From NCBI GenBank assembly GCA_014239365.1, contig JAAZZB010000059.1, forward strand, positions 1-64,000: DNA of 64,000 bases, written 5' to 3'. The position numbers were made by a program, and so were the translations under genes. A model generated the notes under the pieces. It did not search any database, was not told the DNA's origin, and saw only the letters and a list, made by a program, of their open reading frames with translations. The stretch comes from Verrucomicrobiia bacterium (GTDB lineage: Bacteria > Verrucomicrobiota > Verrucomicrobiia > Limisphaerales > UBA1100). Positions 7,675-15,463 of this stretch are shown here, piece by piece. The stretch's first letter is position 1; every line of letters begins with the position of its first letter.

Positions 7675-8910
7675 TCATCGCTGAGTTAATTGGCGTTGGA
7701 AGATTCTCCACAAATGTTTTTCGGTGCGGATGTAAAGCGAATCGTTCGCCACCGCAGGTGAAGCCAGTGCGCGTTCGCCAAAATCTTTCTTTCCGAGCAC
7801 TTTGAATTTTCGGCCCGCCTTGATTACGGTTAACACGCCCCTTTCGTTGATGAAATATAACCGGCCATCTGCATAAATCGGCGAGGCAGAATGGCCGCCG
7901 CCGAGTCGCTCACTCCAAATCACTTTTCCGGTTTTGGCCTCCACGCAACTGGCAATGCCGCCATCGGACACCATATAAAGTTCATCGCCCACCAGCAACA
8001 TACTCGGTGTGTGTGGCGCGCCCTTTGTGAGCGTCCACGCCACGTGCGACTTTGTCACATCGCCCTTGCCGCCGAGCTTCACTGCCATCGCCGTGGCGCG
8101 GTCGAAGCCGGTGCTAAAAAACACCATCCCGTGCCCCGTCACAGGCCGAGGCACCACGGAGTAGCCTTTGTAGGTAACGCGCCAGATTTCTTTTCCTGTG
8201 TCCGGATGATACGCGCCGATCATATCACTCCCCGGTAACAGCACTTGTGCGCCCGCGCCTTTGCCCAACACCAGAGGTGTGCAAAAGGAAAACTTTTTCT
8301 TCGCATCCACGCTGCGTTTCACGCGCCAAATTTCCTTGCCGGTCTTGGCGCTCAGCGCCACCACAAAGGGATCGCGCGAGCCATCACAACTGAATATGAG
8401 TTTGCCATTCACCAAAACCGGCGTGCCGCCATTGCCGTGCACGGGAGGGTATTTCAGCGTTTGGTTTTTCCAAATCGCTTTGCCTCCCAAATCAAGGCAG
8501 GCCGTGCCCAGATGGCCAAAGTGAATGTAAATGCGTCCATCGCGAATAATGGGTGTGGGACTAGCCTGGCTGTTCTTGCGATGCATACGCGGCACACCGG
8601 GAATGTTAAAAATATTTCTGTGCCAAATCAATTTTCCCCCGGTCGTTTCAAGGCAAACCCCATTCAACAAGATTCCGTTGTCTTGCTTAATGACAGTAGT
8701 GAGATAAACTCGCCCATTCAAAATCACCGGCGAACTCCAACCAGTGCCCGGCACCTCCCATTTTAATATGATTGGCCCGTTCTCAAACTGAGCCGGCGGC
8801 TTCTCGCCCACCGCGTGGCCTTGCGCGCCGGGGCCTCGGAATTCCGGCCAGTCGGCGGCGTGGAGTGCGAGGGCGAGCACGGGAAAAGAGAAAAGAAAAA
8901 TGCGTTTCAT
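7675..8910 (-). CDS. Secreted PQQ-type beta-propeller repeat protein
   Basis: The 411-residue protein has a signal peptide (MKRIFLFSFPVLALALHAA) and then DWPEFRGPGAQGH, a typical opening of this family in PVC bacteria. At least six blades follow, with repeats such as TGKEIWRV and TGKVIWSE. The fold resembles BamB and PQQ dehydrogenases, but no complete cofactor or enzyme signature is visible, so a scaffold or sensor role is as likely as oxidation. The start at 8910 is set by the signal peptide and by a promoter only 7 bases upstream. The protein acts outside the cytoplasm. Confidence 0.82.
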   Translation of the reverse strand: MKRIFLFSFPVLALALHAADWPEFRGPGAQGHAVGEKPPAQFENGPIILKWEVPGTGWSSPVILNGRVYLTTVIKQDNGILLNGVCLETTGGKLIWHRNIFNIPGVPRMHRKNSQASPTPIIRDGRIYIHFGHLGTACLDLGGKAIWKNQTLKYPPVHGNGGTPVLVNGKLIFSCDGSRDPFVVALSAKTGKEIWRVKRSVDAKKKFSFCTPLVLGKGAGAQVLLPGSDMIGAYHPDTGKEIWRVTYKGYSVVPRPVTGHGMVFFSTGFDRATAMAVKLGGKGDVTKSHVAWTLTKGAPHTPSMLLVGDELYMVSDGGIASCVEAKTGKVIWSERLGGGHSASPIYADGRLYFINERGVLTVIKAGRKFKVLGKKDFGERALASPAVANDSLYIRTEKHLWRIFQRQLTQR

Positions 8911-8917
8911 TTGCCCG

Positions 8918-8946
8918 ATTGTGGCGGTGACGCGGGCGGACGTCAA
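8918..8946 (-). promoter_or_regulatory. Candidate promoter giving a leaderless transcript
   Basis: On the minus strand TTGACG (8941-8946) is followed after 17 bases by CACAAT (8918-8923) and after 7 more by the ATG at 8910. Transcription would begin at or within a base or two of the start codon, and there is no Shine-Dalgarno sequence. Confidence 0.45.
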
Positions 8947-9008
8947 GGTGAGTGGCGGGGTTAAGCATTGTTTTTTGCCTGAATTTTTTGCAGTGTCTGC
9001 GTTTCACG

Positions 9009-10109
9009 ATGTCTGTACTTGAAATTAAATCCGCCGACGAATGCCGACACGATCTTGTTGCGCTGGGTGAAATTATGTTGCGACTGGATCCCGGCGAAGG
9101 CCGCGTGCGCACGGCGCGGCAGTTTGATGCGTGGGAAGGCGGCGGCGAATACAACGTGGCGCGCGGTTTGCGGCGTTGCTTCGGTTTGCGCACTGCAGTG
9201 GTATCCGCCTTTGCGGATAATGAAGTGGGGCGGTTGGTAGAGGATTTTATTCTGCAAGGCGGCGTGGGTGTGGACTACCTCCAATGGCGCGACTACGACG
9301 GCATCGGTCGCACGGTGCGCAACGGATTGAATTTTACCGAGCGCGGCTTTGGCATTCGCGGTGCGAAGGGTGTGCCCGATCGCGGTAACACTGCGGCGGC
9401 GCAACTTAAAAAAGGCGACATCGATTGGCAGAAAATTTTTGGCGAAGACGGCGCTCGCTGGTTTCACACCGGCGGAATTTTTGCCGCGCTCAGTGACACT
9501 ACGCCGGAAGTTGTCATCGAAGCGGTGCAAGCGGCTAAGCAACACGGCACGATTGTTTCGTATGACCTCAACTACCGCCCAAGCCTGTGGGAAGGCATCG
9601 GCGGCCACGCCAAGGCGCAGGAAGTTAACCGCGAGATTGCGAAACACGTGGACGTGATGATCGGCAACGAGGAGGACTTCACCGCGTGTCTCGGCTTTGA
9701 GGTGGAGGGCGTTGATGAAAATATTTCGAGCATCGAAGTGGGCGCATTCAAAAAAATGATCGGCGCGGCCGTGGAGGCGTTCCCAAATTTCAAGGCTACG
9801 GCCACCACGTTGCGCGCCGTGCAAAGCGCCACGGTTAATGACTGGGGCGCGGTCTGTTGGGCGGACGGTGAATTTTTTGAAGCCACCAATCGCGAGGGAT
9901 TGGAAATCCTCGACCGCGTGGGCGGCGGCGATAGTTTTGCTAGTGGTTTGATTTACGGATTCCTCGCCACTGGCGATCCTCAACAAGCCGTGGAATACGG
10001 CGCGGCTCACGGTGCATTGGCGATGACTACGCCCGGTGATACTTCCATGGCTACCTTAGCTGAAGTCGAGCGATTGATGTCCGGCGGCAGCGCGCGAGTG
10101 CAGCGGTAG
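9009..10109 (+). CDS. PfkB-family sugar kinase, probably 2-keto-3-deoxygluconate kinase
   Basis: The 366-residue ribokinase-fold enzyme opens with LVALGEIMLRLDPGEGR, followed by a sugar-binding GGGEYNVARGL motif near residue 40. The C-terminal signature RVGGGDSFASGLIYGFL near 305-321 holds the catalytic Asp and anion hole. The RTARQFD and GGGEYNVA forms are typical of 2-keto-3-deoxygluconate kinases, so phosphorylation of KDG for uronate breakdown is likely; other sugar acids are possible. ATG at 9009 fits the fold start. The TAG stop lies in the left end of a palindromic element that also supplies the stop of the convergent gene. Confidence 0.82.
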   Translation: MSVLEIKSADECRHDLVALGEIMLRLDPGEGRVRTARQFDAWEGGGEYNVARGLRRCFGLRTAVVSAFADNEVGRLVEDFILQGGVGVDYLQWRDYDGIGRTVRNGLNFTERGFGIRGAKGVPDRGNTAAAQLKKGDIDWQKIFGEDGARWFHTGGIFAALSDTTPEVVIEAVQAAKQHGTIVSYDLNYRPSLWEGIGGHAKAQEVNREIAKHVDVMIGNEEDFTACLGFEVEGVDENISSIEVGAFKKMIGAAVEAFPNFKATATTLRAVQSATVNDWGAVCWADGEFFEATNREGLEILDRVGGGDSFASGLIYGFLATGDPQQAVEYGAAHGALAMTTPGDTSMATLAEVERLMSGGSARVQR

Positions 10110-10154
10110 GGACGCGCTGTGCGCGTCCGTGGACACGCGTAGCGTGTCCCTACC
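10105..10154. repeat. GGTAGGGACGCGCTG palindromic element, copy 1
   Basis: A 50-bp element begins GGTAGGGACGCG and ends GTGTCCCTACC, with internal GCGCG pairing. A nearly identical copy is at 49344-49394. The TAG in the left arm (10107-10109) stops the sugar kinase. The CTA in the right arm (10150-10152) is the TAG stop of the minus-strand oxidoreductase. Confidence 0.85.
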
Positions 10155-11184
10155 GAAGCGCCACAATTTCATTCGACTTAATCGAACGCTCCGCCGCTTC
10201 ACATAATTCCACCGAGCCCGCGCCATCGGTGGCAGTCACAACGCTAGGCGCGCGCCCTTCGCGAATACATTTTGCAAAGTACGCGATTTGGCCGGCGTAG
10301 CCGTCGGGCGCATCGAGCTTGAGCGTTTCGGGCTCTTTGCCTTGCTCGAAAATTTTCAGGCAATCCTCCTCGCGCGTGTTGTCGAAATCCGCGGTGGCGC
10401 GTTCAAAGTTGATGGTGTATTCCATGCTGAACCCGAAGCCTTCGGTCATCGCCCAGCTGCCTTCGGCGGACACCGCCGCGCCGCAGTCCACTTCGTATTG
10501 CGCCAGCACGTGATCGATCTCGCCGCTGACTTTGGTGTGGCCTTGGGCGTAAATGGATTTGGGTTCGCCAAAACAGAAGCGCACAAAATCCGCATCGTGA
10601 ATGTGTAAATCCAGCAACGCACCGCCGGATTTTTTGCCATCGAGAAAAGTGTTCTGCCCCCAAGCCGGAGCCTCGGCCACGCGCCGGAAGCGCGCGCTTA
10701 AAACGCGGCCGTAACGGCCATCGTCAATCGCCTCTTTCACCCATGCCCATTCGGGCCAAAAACGCAGGCACATCGCGGGCATAAAAAATCCTTTGGCGTT
10801 CTTAGCGGCCGCGGCGATTTCGCGTGCTTCATTGCCGGTGCGAGCCAGCGGTTTTTCACAGAGCACGTGCTTGCCTGAGGCCAGCGCGGCGAGGGCTTGT
10901 TCGTGATGGAGGAAAGTGGGGGTGGTGATGTCGATGAGATCGATGGATTCATCGGCAAGTAATTCGTCGAGGCTGCGGTACGCGGCGATGTCGGTCATAT
11001 CGAGCTTCACGGGTTCGTCGCTGCCCACATTGCCGTGGACGTCAGAAAAATCACCATCGAGATGTCGTCCGCTCGGATTGCACAATGCCGCAATCTCAAC
11101 GCCGTCCACTTGTTGGTACGCACGAAGATGCGCCACCGCCATAAATCCCGTGCCCACAATTCCAACTCTAATCCTGTCCATCAT
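10150..11184 (-). CDS. Gfo/Idh/MocA-family NAD(P)-dependent oxidoreductase
   Basis: The 344-residue enzyme has an N-terminal Rossmann fold (VGIVGTGFMAVAHLRAY) and the family motif CEKPLAR near residue 91. The C-terminal half has the substrate-domain pattern with GGALLDLHIHDADFVRF near 187-203. Family members oxidise or reduce cyclitols and sugar derivatives; the exact substrate is unknown. The neighbouring sugar kinase supports carbohydrate metabolism. The gene lies 12 bases downstream of the glycosyltransferase, so the two are likely co-transcribed. The start is ATG at 11184 or 11181. Confidence 0.85.
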   Translation of the reverse strand: MMDRIRVGIVGTGFMAVAHLRAYQQVDGVEIAALCNPSGRHLDGDFSDVHGNVGSDEPVKLDMTDIAAYRSLDELLADESIDLIDITTPTFLHHEQALAALASGKHVLCEKPLARTGNEAREIAAAAKNAKGFFMPAMCLRFWPEWAWVKEAIDDGRYGRVLSARFRRVAEAPAWGQNTFLDGKKSGGALLDLHIHDADFVRFCFGEPKSIYAQGHTKVSGEIDHVLAQYEVDCGAAVSAEGSWAMTEGFGFSMEYTINFERATADFDNTREEDCLKIFEQGKEPETLKLDAPDGYAGQIAYFAKCIREGRAPSVVTATDGAGSVELCEAAERSIKSNEIVALR

Positions 11185-11196
11185 AAAAATCCCTGT

Positions 11197-11928
11197 TCAT
11201 TTCTTCGGCCAACGCCGCAGCCCGTGTTGAAACCACAACCGCCACACCATCCACACCGCTTCCCACGCGATGTGCCATGACATTTTTGAGGTACCTTCGA
11301 TGCGTTCGGTGAACACAATATTTTGTTCCGCCACACGCAGGCCTTGCCGCCAGATTTTGTGGGTCATTTCAATTTGAAAACTGTAGCCATTCGAGCGCAC
11401 GGCGGCGAGGTCCACGCTTTCGAGGGCGTTGCGGCGGAAACATTTGTAGCCGCCGGTGGGATCGCTGAACGGCATGCCGGTGATCCATTTCACGTACTTC
11501 GCCGCACCGAGGCTTAGCATCAAACGGCGCAACGGCCAGTTGTTCACGCGAATGCCGCCGCGATAGCGCGTGCCCAAAACAAGATCCGCATTTTTGGCCT
11601 CCTCCAAAAAGCGTGGGATGTCATTGGGATCGTGCGAGAAATCGCCGTCCATTTCGAAAACAAATTCATAGTCGCGTTGCAACGCCCATTCGAAGCCCGC
11701 GCAGTAGGCCCGGCCAAGGCCGTTTTTCTTTTTGCGATGGAGCACATTTACGAAGTCGTGTTTTGCGGAAAATTCATCGGCTAAGTCGCCGGTGCCGTCG
11801 GGGGAATTATCGTCCACCACCAGCAAGTCGACCGACAGATTGCTGAGGGCTTCGACAATGCCAGCGAGGTTGTCGCGCTCATTGTACGTGGGCACAATGA
11901 CGAGAGTTGAATGATCGGCATTCGGCAC
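11197..11928 (-). CDS. GT2 glycosyltransferase, polyprenol-phosphate mannosyltransferase (DPM1) type
   Basis: The 243-residue protein has VIVPTYNERDNL at the N-terminus, LLVVDDNSPDGTGD near 35 and EMDGDFSHDP near 91-100, which hold the nucleotide- and metal-binding Asp residues. GTRYRGG follows near 117. This pattern and the lack of membrane helices fit the soluble dolichol-phosphate mannose synthase group, which charges a polyprenyl phosphate with a sugar from a GDP- or UDP-sugar. Translation starts at a GTG, with no Shine-Dalgarno sequence. Sugar specificity is inferred. Confidence 0.85.
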   Translation of the reverse strand: MPNADHSTLVIVPTYNERDNLAGIVEALSNLSVDLLVVDDNSPDGTGDLADEFSAKHDFVNVLHRKKKNGLGRAYCAGFEWALQRDYEFVFEMDGDFSHDPNDIPRFLEEAKNADLVLGTRYRGGIRVNNWPLRRLMLSLGAAKYVKWITGMPFSDPTGGYKCFRRNALESVDLAAVRSNGYSFQIEMTHKIWRQGLRVAEQNIVFTERIEGTSKMSWHIAWEAVWMVWRLWFQHGLRRWPKK

Positions 11929-11970
11929 GCCGCAGAATTGCGGGCGAAGGGGTTGCGGGGCAAGTTATTT

Positions 11971-12027
11971 AACACAGATTTTCAGAATGGACAGGATGTG
12001 GGGAAATGAATCCTGAATATCTGTATT
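11971..12027. repeat. AACACAGATTTTCAG...CAGGAT imperfect palindrome, copy 1
   Basis: The left arm AACACAGATTTTCAGAA is partnered by TCCTGAATATCTGTATT. The same design, with the words GGACAGG and ATCCTGAATAT, occurs at 28551-28613 inside folK. The element's right end supplies or abuts the TGA stop of the minus-strand endonuclease III-like gene. Confidence 0.75.
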
Positions 12028-12722
12028 CAATTCTCCGGCAACAATGTCTTCAACGGGCACTCGTCGCAAAGAGGGTTGCGCGGTTTGCAATAGTGGTTTC
12101 CCACAACAACAAGTTGGGCGTGGTAGTCCCGCCAAAAATCGAGCTTCGCGACGCCGCGTTTTTGGCTCAATGATTGGATGCAGAGCGATTGGAGTTCGTC
12201 ATAGTCCGCATTGGCAGCGCACCAGCCGTGGCGTTCGAAAATTCGTTTCGTATAGGCATCGATGACAAAACTGGAGTGGCCGCCGGCGTAAAGCAACATA
12301 CTATCGGCAGTCTCAGGGCCGACGCCGTTGATGGCGAGGAGGCGTTGTCGAACCGTTTTGGTGTTGCCCTTAAAAAACCGTTTAAGGCTTGCGCCGTGTT
12401 TGTCGACGACGACGTCCACAAAGTTGCGCAGCCGCTTGGCTTTGATGTTGAAATAACCGGCCGATCGAATGAGTTGCGCGAGTTCGTCGTGAGTAAGGTT
12501 GTAGATTTTTTTTAGCGAAAGCGCCCGCGCCTTTTTGAGGTTGGCGATGGCGAGCTCCACATTTTTCCACGAAGTGTTTTGTGTGAGAATGGCGCCGACG
12601 CAAATTTCAAACGGCGAATCCGCTGGCCACCAATTGAGATGGCCGTGCGCGCGGTGCATCAGGCGATATGCTTGGCGAAGGGGAGACACGGATTTCAGGG
12701 ATTTACACGGATCCAAAATCAT
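12027..12722 (-). CDS. Endonuclease III-like (HhH-GPD) DNA glycosylase
   Basis: The 231-residue protein carries FEICVGAILTQNTSW near residue 40 and a helix-hairpin-helix with GVGPETADSMLLYAGG, then the catalytic Asp in FVIDAYTKRI. The Lys of classical endonuclease III (GVGRKTA) is Glu here, which matches monofunctional glycosylases such as the MagIII/HP0602 group. The iron-sulfur ligands are degenerate: C-x6-C-x2-C is present, but the position of the fourth Cys is Leu. The first dozen residues are encoded by a palindromic repeat and the stop codon lies at the edge of another. It likely removes damaged bases; the substrate is uncertain. Confidence 0.8.
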   Translation of the reverse strand: MILDPCKSLKSVSPLRQAYRLMHRAHGHLNWWPADSPFEICVGAILTQNTSWKNVELAIANLKKARALSLKKIYNLTHDELAQLIRSAGYFNIKAKRLRNFVDVVVDKHGASLKRFFKGNTKTVRQRLLAINGVGPETADSMLLYAGGHSSFVIDAYTKRIFERHGWCAANADYDELQSLCIQSLSQKRGVAKLDFWRDYHAQLVVVGNHYCKPRNPLCDECPLKTLLPEN

Positions 12723-12749
12723 CTGTGGAAATCTGTGGAATCCGTGTCT
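12684..12749. repeat. AGACACGGATT palindromic element
   Basis: AGACACGGATT at 12684-12694 and its exact reverse complement at 12739-12749 enclose inner GGATTTACACGGATCC and ATCTGTGGAA words, the latter repeated in tandem. The element covers the intergenic gap and encodes the first residues of the endonuclease III-like protein. Confidence 0.75.
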
Positions 12750-12755
12750 GGTTTT

Positions 12756-14174
12756 TTATGCCAGCAATTTTTTGCAGGCGGTTTGGAGGCGTTTCATTTG
12801 GGCGGCGGTTTTGGTTTCGAGGTAGCAGCGGATGACAGGCTCGGTTCCGCTGGCGCGGAAGGCGACCCATTCGTTATTGGGGAGGAGAAATTTGTAGCCG
12901 TCGGTGGTGATGAATTTTTCGACGGGCGCATTGCCGATGGTGTCCAAACCTTGGGCGAGGCGTTTTAGGATGGCGGCTTTTTTTGTGGGGTTGATGTGGA
13001 TATTGATGCGGTCGGTGTAGAATTTTCCAATTTGTTTTTCGAGCAGCTTCAGGATTTGACCGAGGGATTTTTTTTCTACGGCGACGAGTTCGGCCATCAG
13101 CAGACAGGCGAGGATGCCGTCTTTTTCGGGCACGTGGCCTTTGACGCTAAGGCCGCCGCTTTCTTCGCCGCCGACGATGATGGGTTCGGATTCCATTAGG
13201 GCACCGATATATTTGAAGCCGACGGGAGTTTCGTGGAGCGGTACGCCAAGATGGGCGGCGATGGCGTCGATCATATGGCTGGTGGGTACGGTGCGCACGG
13301 CGGCCCCGGTCCAGCGGCGATTTTTTTTGAGATGATAAAGCGTGAGGGCGAGAATTTGATTGGGCGTAAGCCACGTGCCATCGCGGTCGACAATGCCGAA
13401 CCGATCGGCATCGCCATCGAGCCCGAGGGCGAGTTGGGCTTTGCCGGATTTGATGCAAGCGGCGGCATCGGCCATGCCTTCGGCGCTGGGCTCGGGCGGT
13501 TGGCCGCCGAAGAGGGGGTTGGGGTGTTGATGGAAACGGGTGACTTTAACGCCAGCTTCTTCCAGTAAAATATCGAGGTAACCGCGACCGGCGCCGTACA
13601 TGAGTTCGACGGCGATTTTCATCTTCGCTTTTTTGATGGCGTCGAAATCGATGAGCTGGCGGATACGGCGGAAGTACGCGGGGCGCGGGTCAATTTCTTT
13701 GCATTCGAAGGTGCCGATGACGGAGCCCTCAAAAGTCCATTTTTCTTTTTGGCGTTGGGCGATGTTGTGCTCGACGGCGCGGGTGGCTTCCATGGTGGCG
13801 GGGGCGCCGTTGGCGAGGGAAAATTTTAGGCCCTGCCATTCGGCGGGGTTGTGGCTGGCGGTGAGGTTGATGCCGGCGGCGGCTTTGCGGGTACGGATGG
13901 CGTGGCTGATGACGGGCGTGGGCGTGTCGCGATCGCAGAGCAGAGGGGTGAGGTTATTTGCGGCAAGCACTTCGGCGGCGGCGAGGGAGAAGTCGCGGCC
14001 GAGGAATCGGGCGTCGTGACCTAGGATGATTTGCGATTTACGATTTACGGTTGACGATTGCTGATTGAGAAAATCGGCAATGCCTTGGGTGGCAAGTCGG
14101 ACGCGGTCGAAGGTGAAGTCGCGCGCGATGAGGCCGCGCCAGCCGGAGGTGCCAAACTGGATTGGGTCGGCCAT
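12756..14174 (-). CDS. Phosphoglucomutase/phosphomannomutase-family alpha-D-phosphohexomutase
   Basis: The 472-residue enzyme shows all four family landmarks: FGTSGWRG at the N-terminus, the phosphoserine loop NLTASHNP near residue 101, the metal loop LGLDGDADRFG near 253 and the sugar loop GGEESGG, plus RASGTEP in the phosphate-binding domain near the C-terminus. It interconverts hexose 1- and 6-phosphates; glucose versus mannose cannot be settled. Residues 36-50 (NQQSSTVNRKSQ) are encoded by a run of AATCGTAAATC-type repeats inserted in frame in a loop. It starts 4 bases after nuoA, with which it is probably co-transcribed. Confidence 0.88.
   Translation of the reverse strand: MADPIQFGTSGWRGLIARDFTFDRVRLATQGIADFLNQQSSTVNRKSQIILGHDARFLGRDFSLAAAEVLAANNLTPLLCDRDTPTPVISHAIRTRKAAAGINLTASHNPAEWQGLKFSLANGAPATMEATRAVEHNIAQRQKEKWTFEGSVIGTFECKEIDPRPAYFRRIRQLIDFDAIKKAKMKIAVELMYGAGRGYLDILLEEAGVKVTRFHQHPNPLFGGQPPEPSAEGMADAAACIKSGKAQLALGLDGDADRFGIVDRDGTWLTPNQILALTLYHLKKNRRWTGAAVRTVPTSHMIDAIAAHLGVPLHETPVGFKYIGALMESEPIIVGGEESGGLSVKGHVPEKDGILACLLMAELVAVEKKSLGQILKLLEKQIGKFYTDRINIHINPTKKAAILKRLAQGLDTIGNAPVEKFITTDGYKFLLPNNEWVAFRASGTEPVIRCYLETKTAAQMKRLQTACKKLLA
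14025..14069. repeat. AATCGTAAATC-type repeat inside the phosphohexomutase gene
   Basis: On the coding strand the words AATCAGCAATCGTCAACC, GTAAATCGTAAATC and GCAAATC follow each other. The same words form the perfect inverted repeat at 38211-38287. The run is a multiple of three in effect and keeps the frame. Confidence 0.65.
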
Positions 14175-14178
14175 GTGG

Positions 14179-14610
14179 TTAGCGTTTCCAATCGAAGGCT
14201 TTTTTCTTCACGGCGTAAATGTAGCCGACGAGCAGGATGCCGAGGAAAGAAATCATTGAGCCAAAAATGAGGGCGGCGTTTGTCGCGAGCATATCTTTAT
14301 AAACCACGGCCCACGGGAAGAGGAAAATTACCTCAATGTCGAACAGGATGAAGAGCATCGCCACGAGATAAAATTTTACTGACATGCGCGGCGCCCCTTC
14401 GCCCTCGGCGGGCATGCCGCATTCGTAGGGGGTGTCTTTTGTGGGGTTGGTGTCGGCGCGTTTGCCGATGAGTTTGGAGAGAATGAGATTGCCGGCAGCG
14501 AAGGCCACGGCTACGCCCAGCAGAATCAGCACCGGCAGGTATTGTTGTAATTGCCCGTCCACGCGGGTTTTGTAGGCGCGGGGAAGGGTGACGTCCAGCG
14601 CAAACGCCAT
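14179..14610 (-). CDS. nuoA: NADH-quinone oxidoreductase subunit A
   Basis: The 143-residue protein has three membrane helices at about 24-46, 78-98 and 110-133 and the conserved loop DTPYECGMPAEG with an invariant Cys near 66. KFYLVAMLFILFDIEVIFLFPWA follows, with the buried acidic residues of this subunit. NuoA is a membrane subunit of complex I that couples quinone reduction to proton pumping. No nuoB or other nuo gene is adjacent; the next gene is the phosphohexomutase, which is unusual. Divergent from the TPR membrane gene, with only 2 bases between the proposed starts. Confidence 0.92.
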   Translation of the reverse strand: MAFALDVTLPRAYKTRVDGQLQQYLPVLILLGVAVAFAAGNLILSKLIGKRADTNPTKDTPYECGMPAEGEGAPRMSVKFYLVAMLFILFDIEVIFLFPWAVVYKDMLATNAALIFGSMISFLGILLVGYIYAVKKKAFDWKR

Positions 14611-14612
14611 TT

Positions 14613-15314
14613 GTGGCTTGCGTTTTTAGCCAGGATTCTCAACATTCGCCGCCCGTGGAATCCACAGAAACACATCCGGACCGGCTCATTGATTTTTGGG
14701 AATGGCTGGTCGAGAACCGTACGCAGGTAATTTTGGCGATCATCATTGCCATCGGTGCGGTGTTGATCGTGTACACTCAGCGCATTAACGCGCAACTGGC
14801 CGAGGAGGCATCGGGCGAAGATGTGTTGGCGGCCATGGATCAACGATTTTCCACGGACGAAGTGAATCCAAATGCCAGCGCCTCGGATCGATTTGCCAAA
14901 GTGGTGATGAACCACCCCGACACTGCGGGCGCAAGCAACGCAAAATTTTTGCAAGCGAGCGCGTTGTTTGATGAAGGAAAATTCAAAGAGGCCGATGCGA
15001 TCTTTAGCGTGTACGCCTTGGAAAATCCACTTAGCCCTTTGCTCCCCGCTGCGGCGTTGGGGCAGGCGGCGTGCAAAGCTTCGCTGAATGATTCCGGTGC
15101 GGCTGCGGCCTACGAAGCCGTGCGCAGTCAGCACGCCGACACTCCGGAAGCGGTGCAGGCCACGCTCGCGCTGGGCCGTATGGCGATGGCTGCGAAGGAT
15201 GCGCCCAAGGCGCGCGAATTATTCACAGCGGTTTCCACCAATCGCGTTTCGCAATTATGGGCCAACATCGCCAGTGACTTATTGAGGCAGTTGCCGCCCG
15301 TTGAAAGTCAGTAA
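14613..15314 (+). CDS. YfgM-like membrane-anchored TPR protein
   Basis: The protein of up to 233 residues has a single membrane helix (QVILAIIIAIGAVLIVY) near residues 38-54 and then TPR-like helices running to the C-terminus, including a GEAAAYEAVRSQ-type repeat region. The layout resembles YfgM, an ancillary protein of the SecYEG translocon and BamB-linked envelope quality control. The start is uncertain: GTG at 14613 abuts the divergent nuoA start, and GTG at 14655 is an alternative. No ATG is available before the membrane helix. Function by resemblance only. Confidence 0.65.
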   Translation: MACVFSQDSQHSPPVESTETHPDRLIDFWEWLVENRTQVILAIIIAIGAVLIVYTQRINAQLAEEASGEDVLAAMDQRFSTDEVNPNASASDRFAKVVMNHPDTAGASNAKFLQASALFDEGKFKEADAIFSVYALENPLSPLLPAAALGQAACKASLNDSGAAAAYEAVRSQHADTPEAVQATLALGRMAMAAKDAPKARELFTAVSTNRVSQLWANIASDLLRQLPPVESQ

Positions 15315-15463
15315 ATTCGCCTTTCACGGCGTTGAATAACTCGGCCTTGACTCGGGGCCGCGCAATCCCTTTTCTTTACCCACGCCACGGTTGTGGTGTT
15401 TTGTCAAAAGGAGGCAAAGAATTCACTCAACGAGTGGCTCATATAAAAAGGGAGAAAAAGGCA

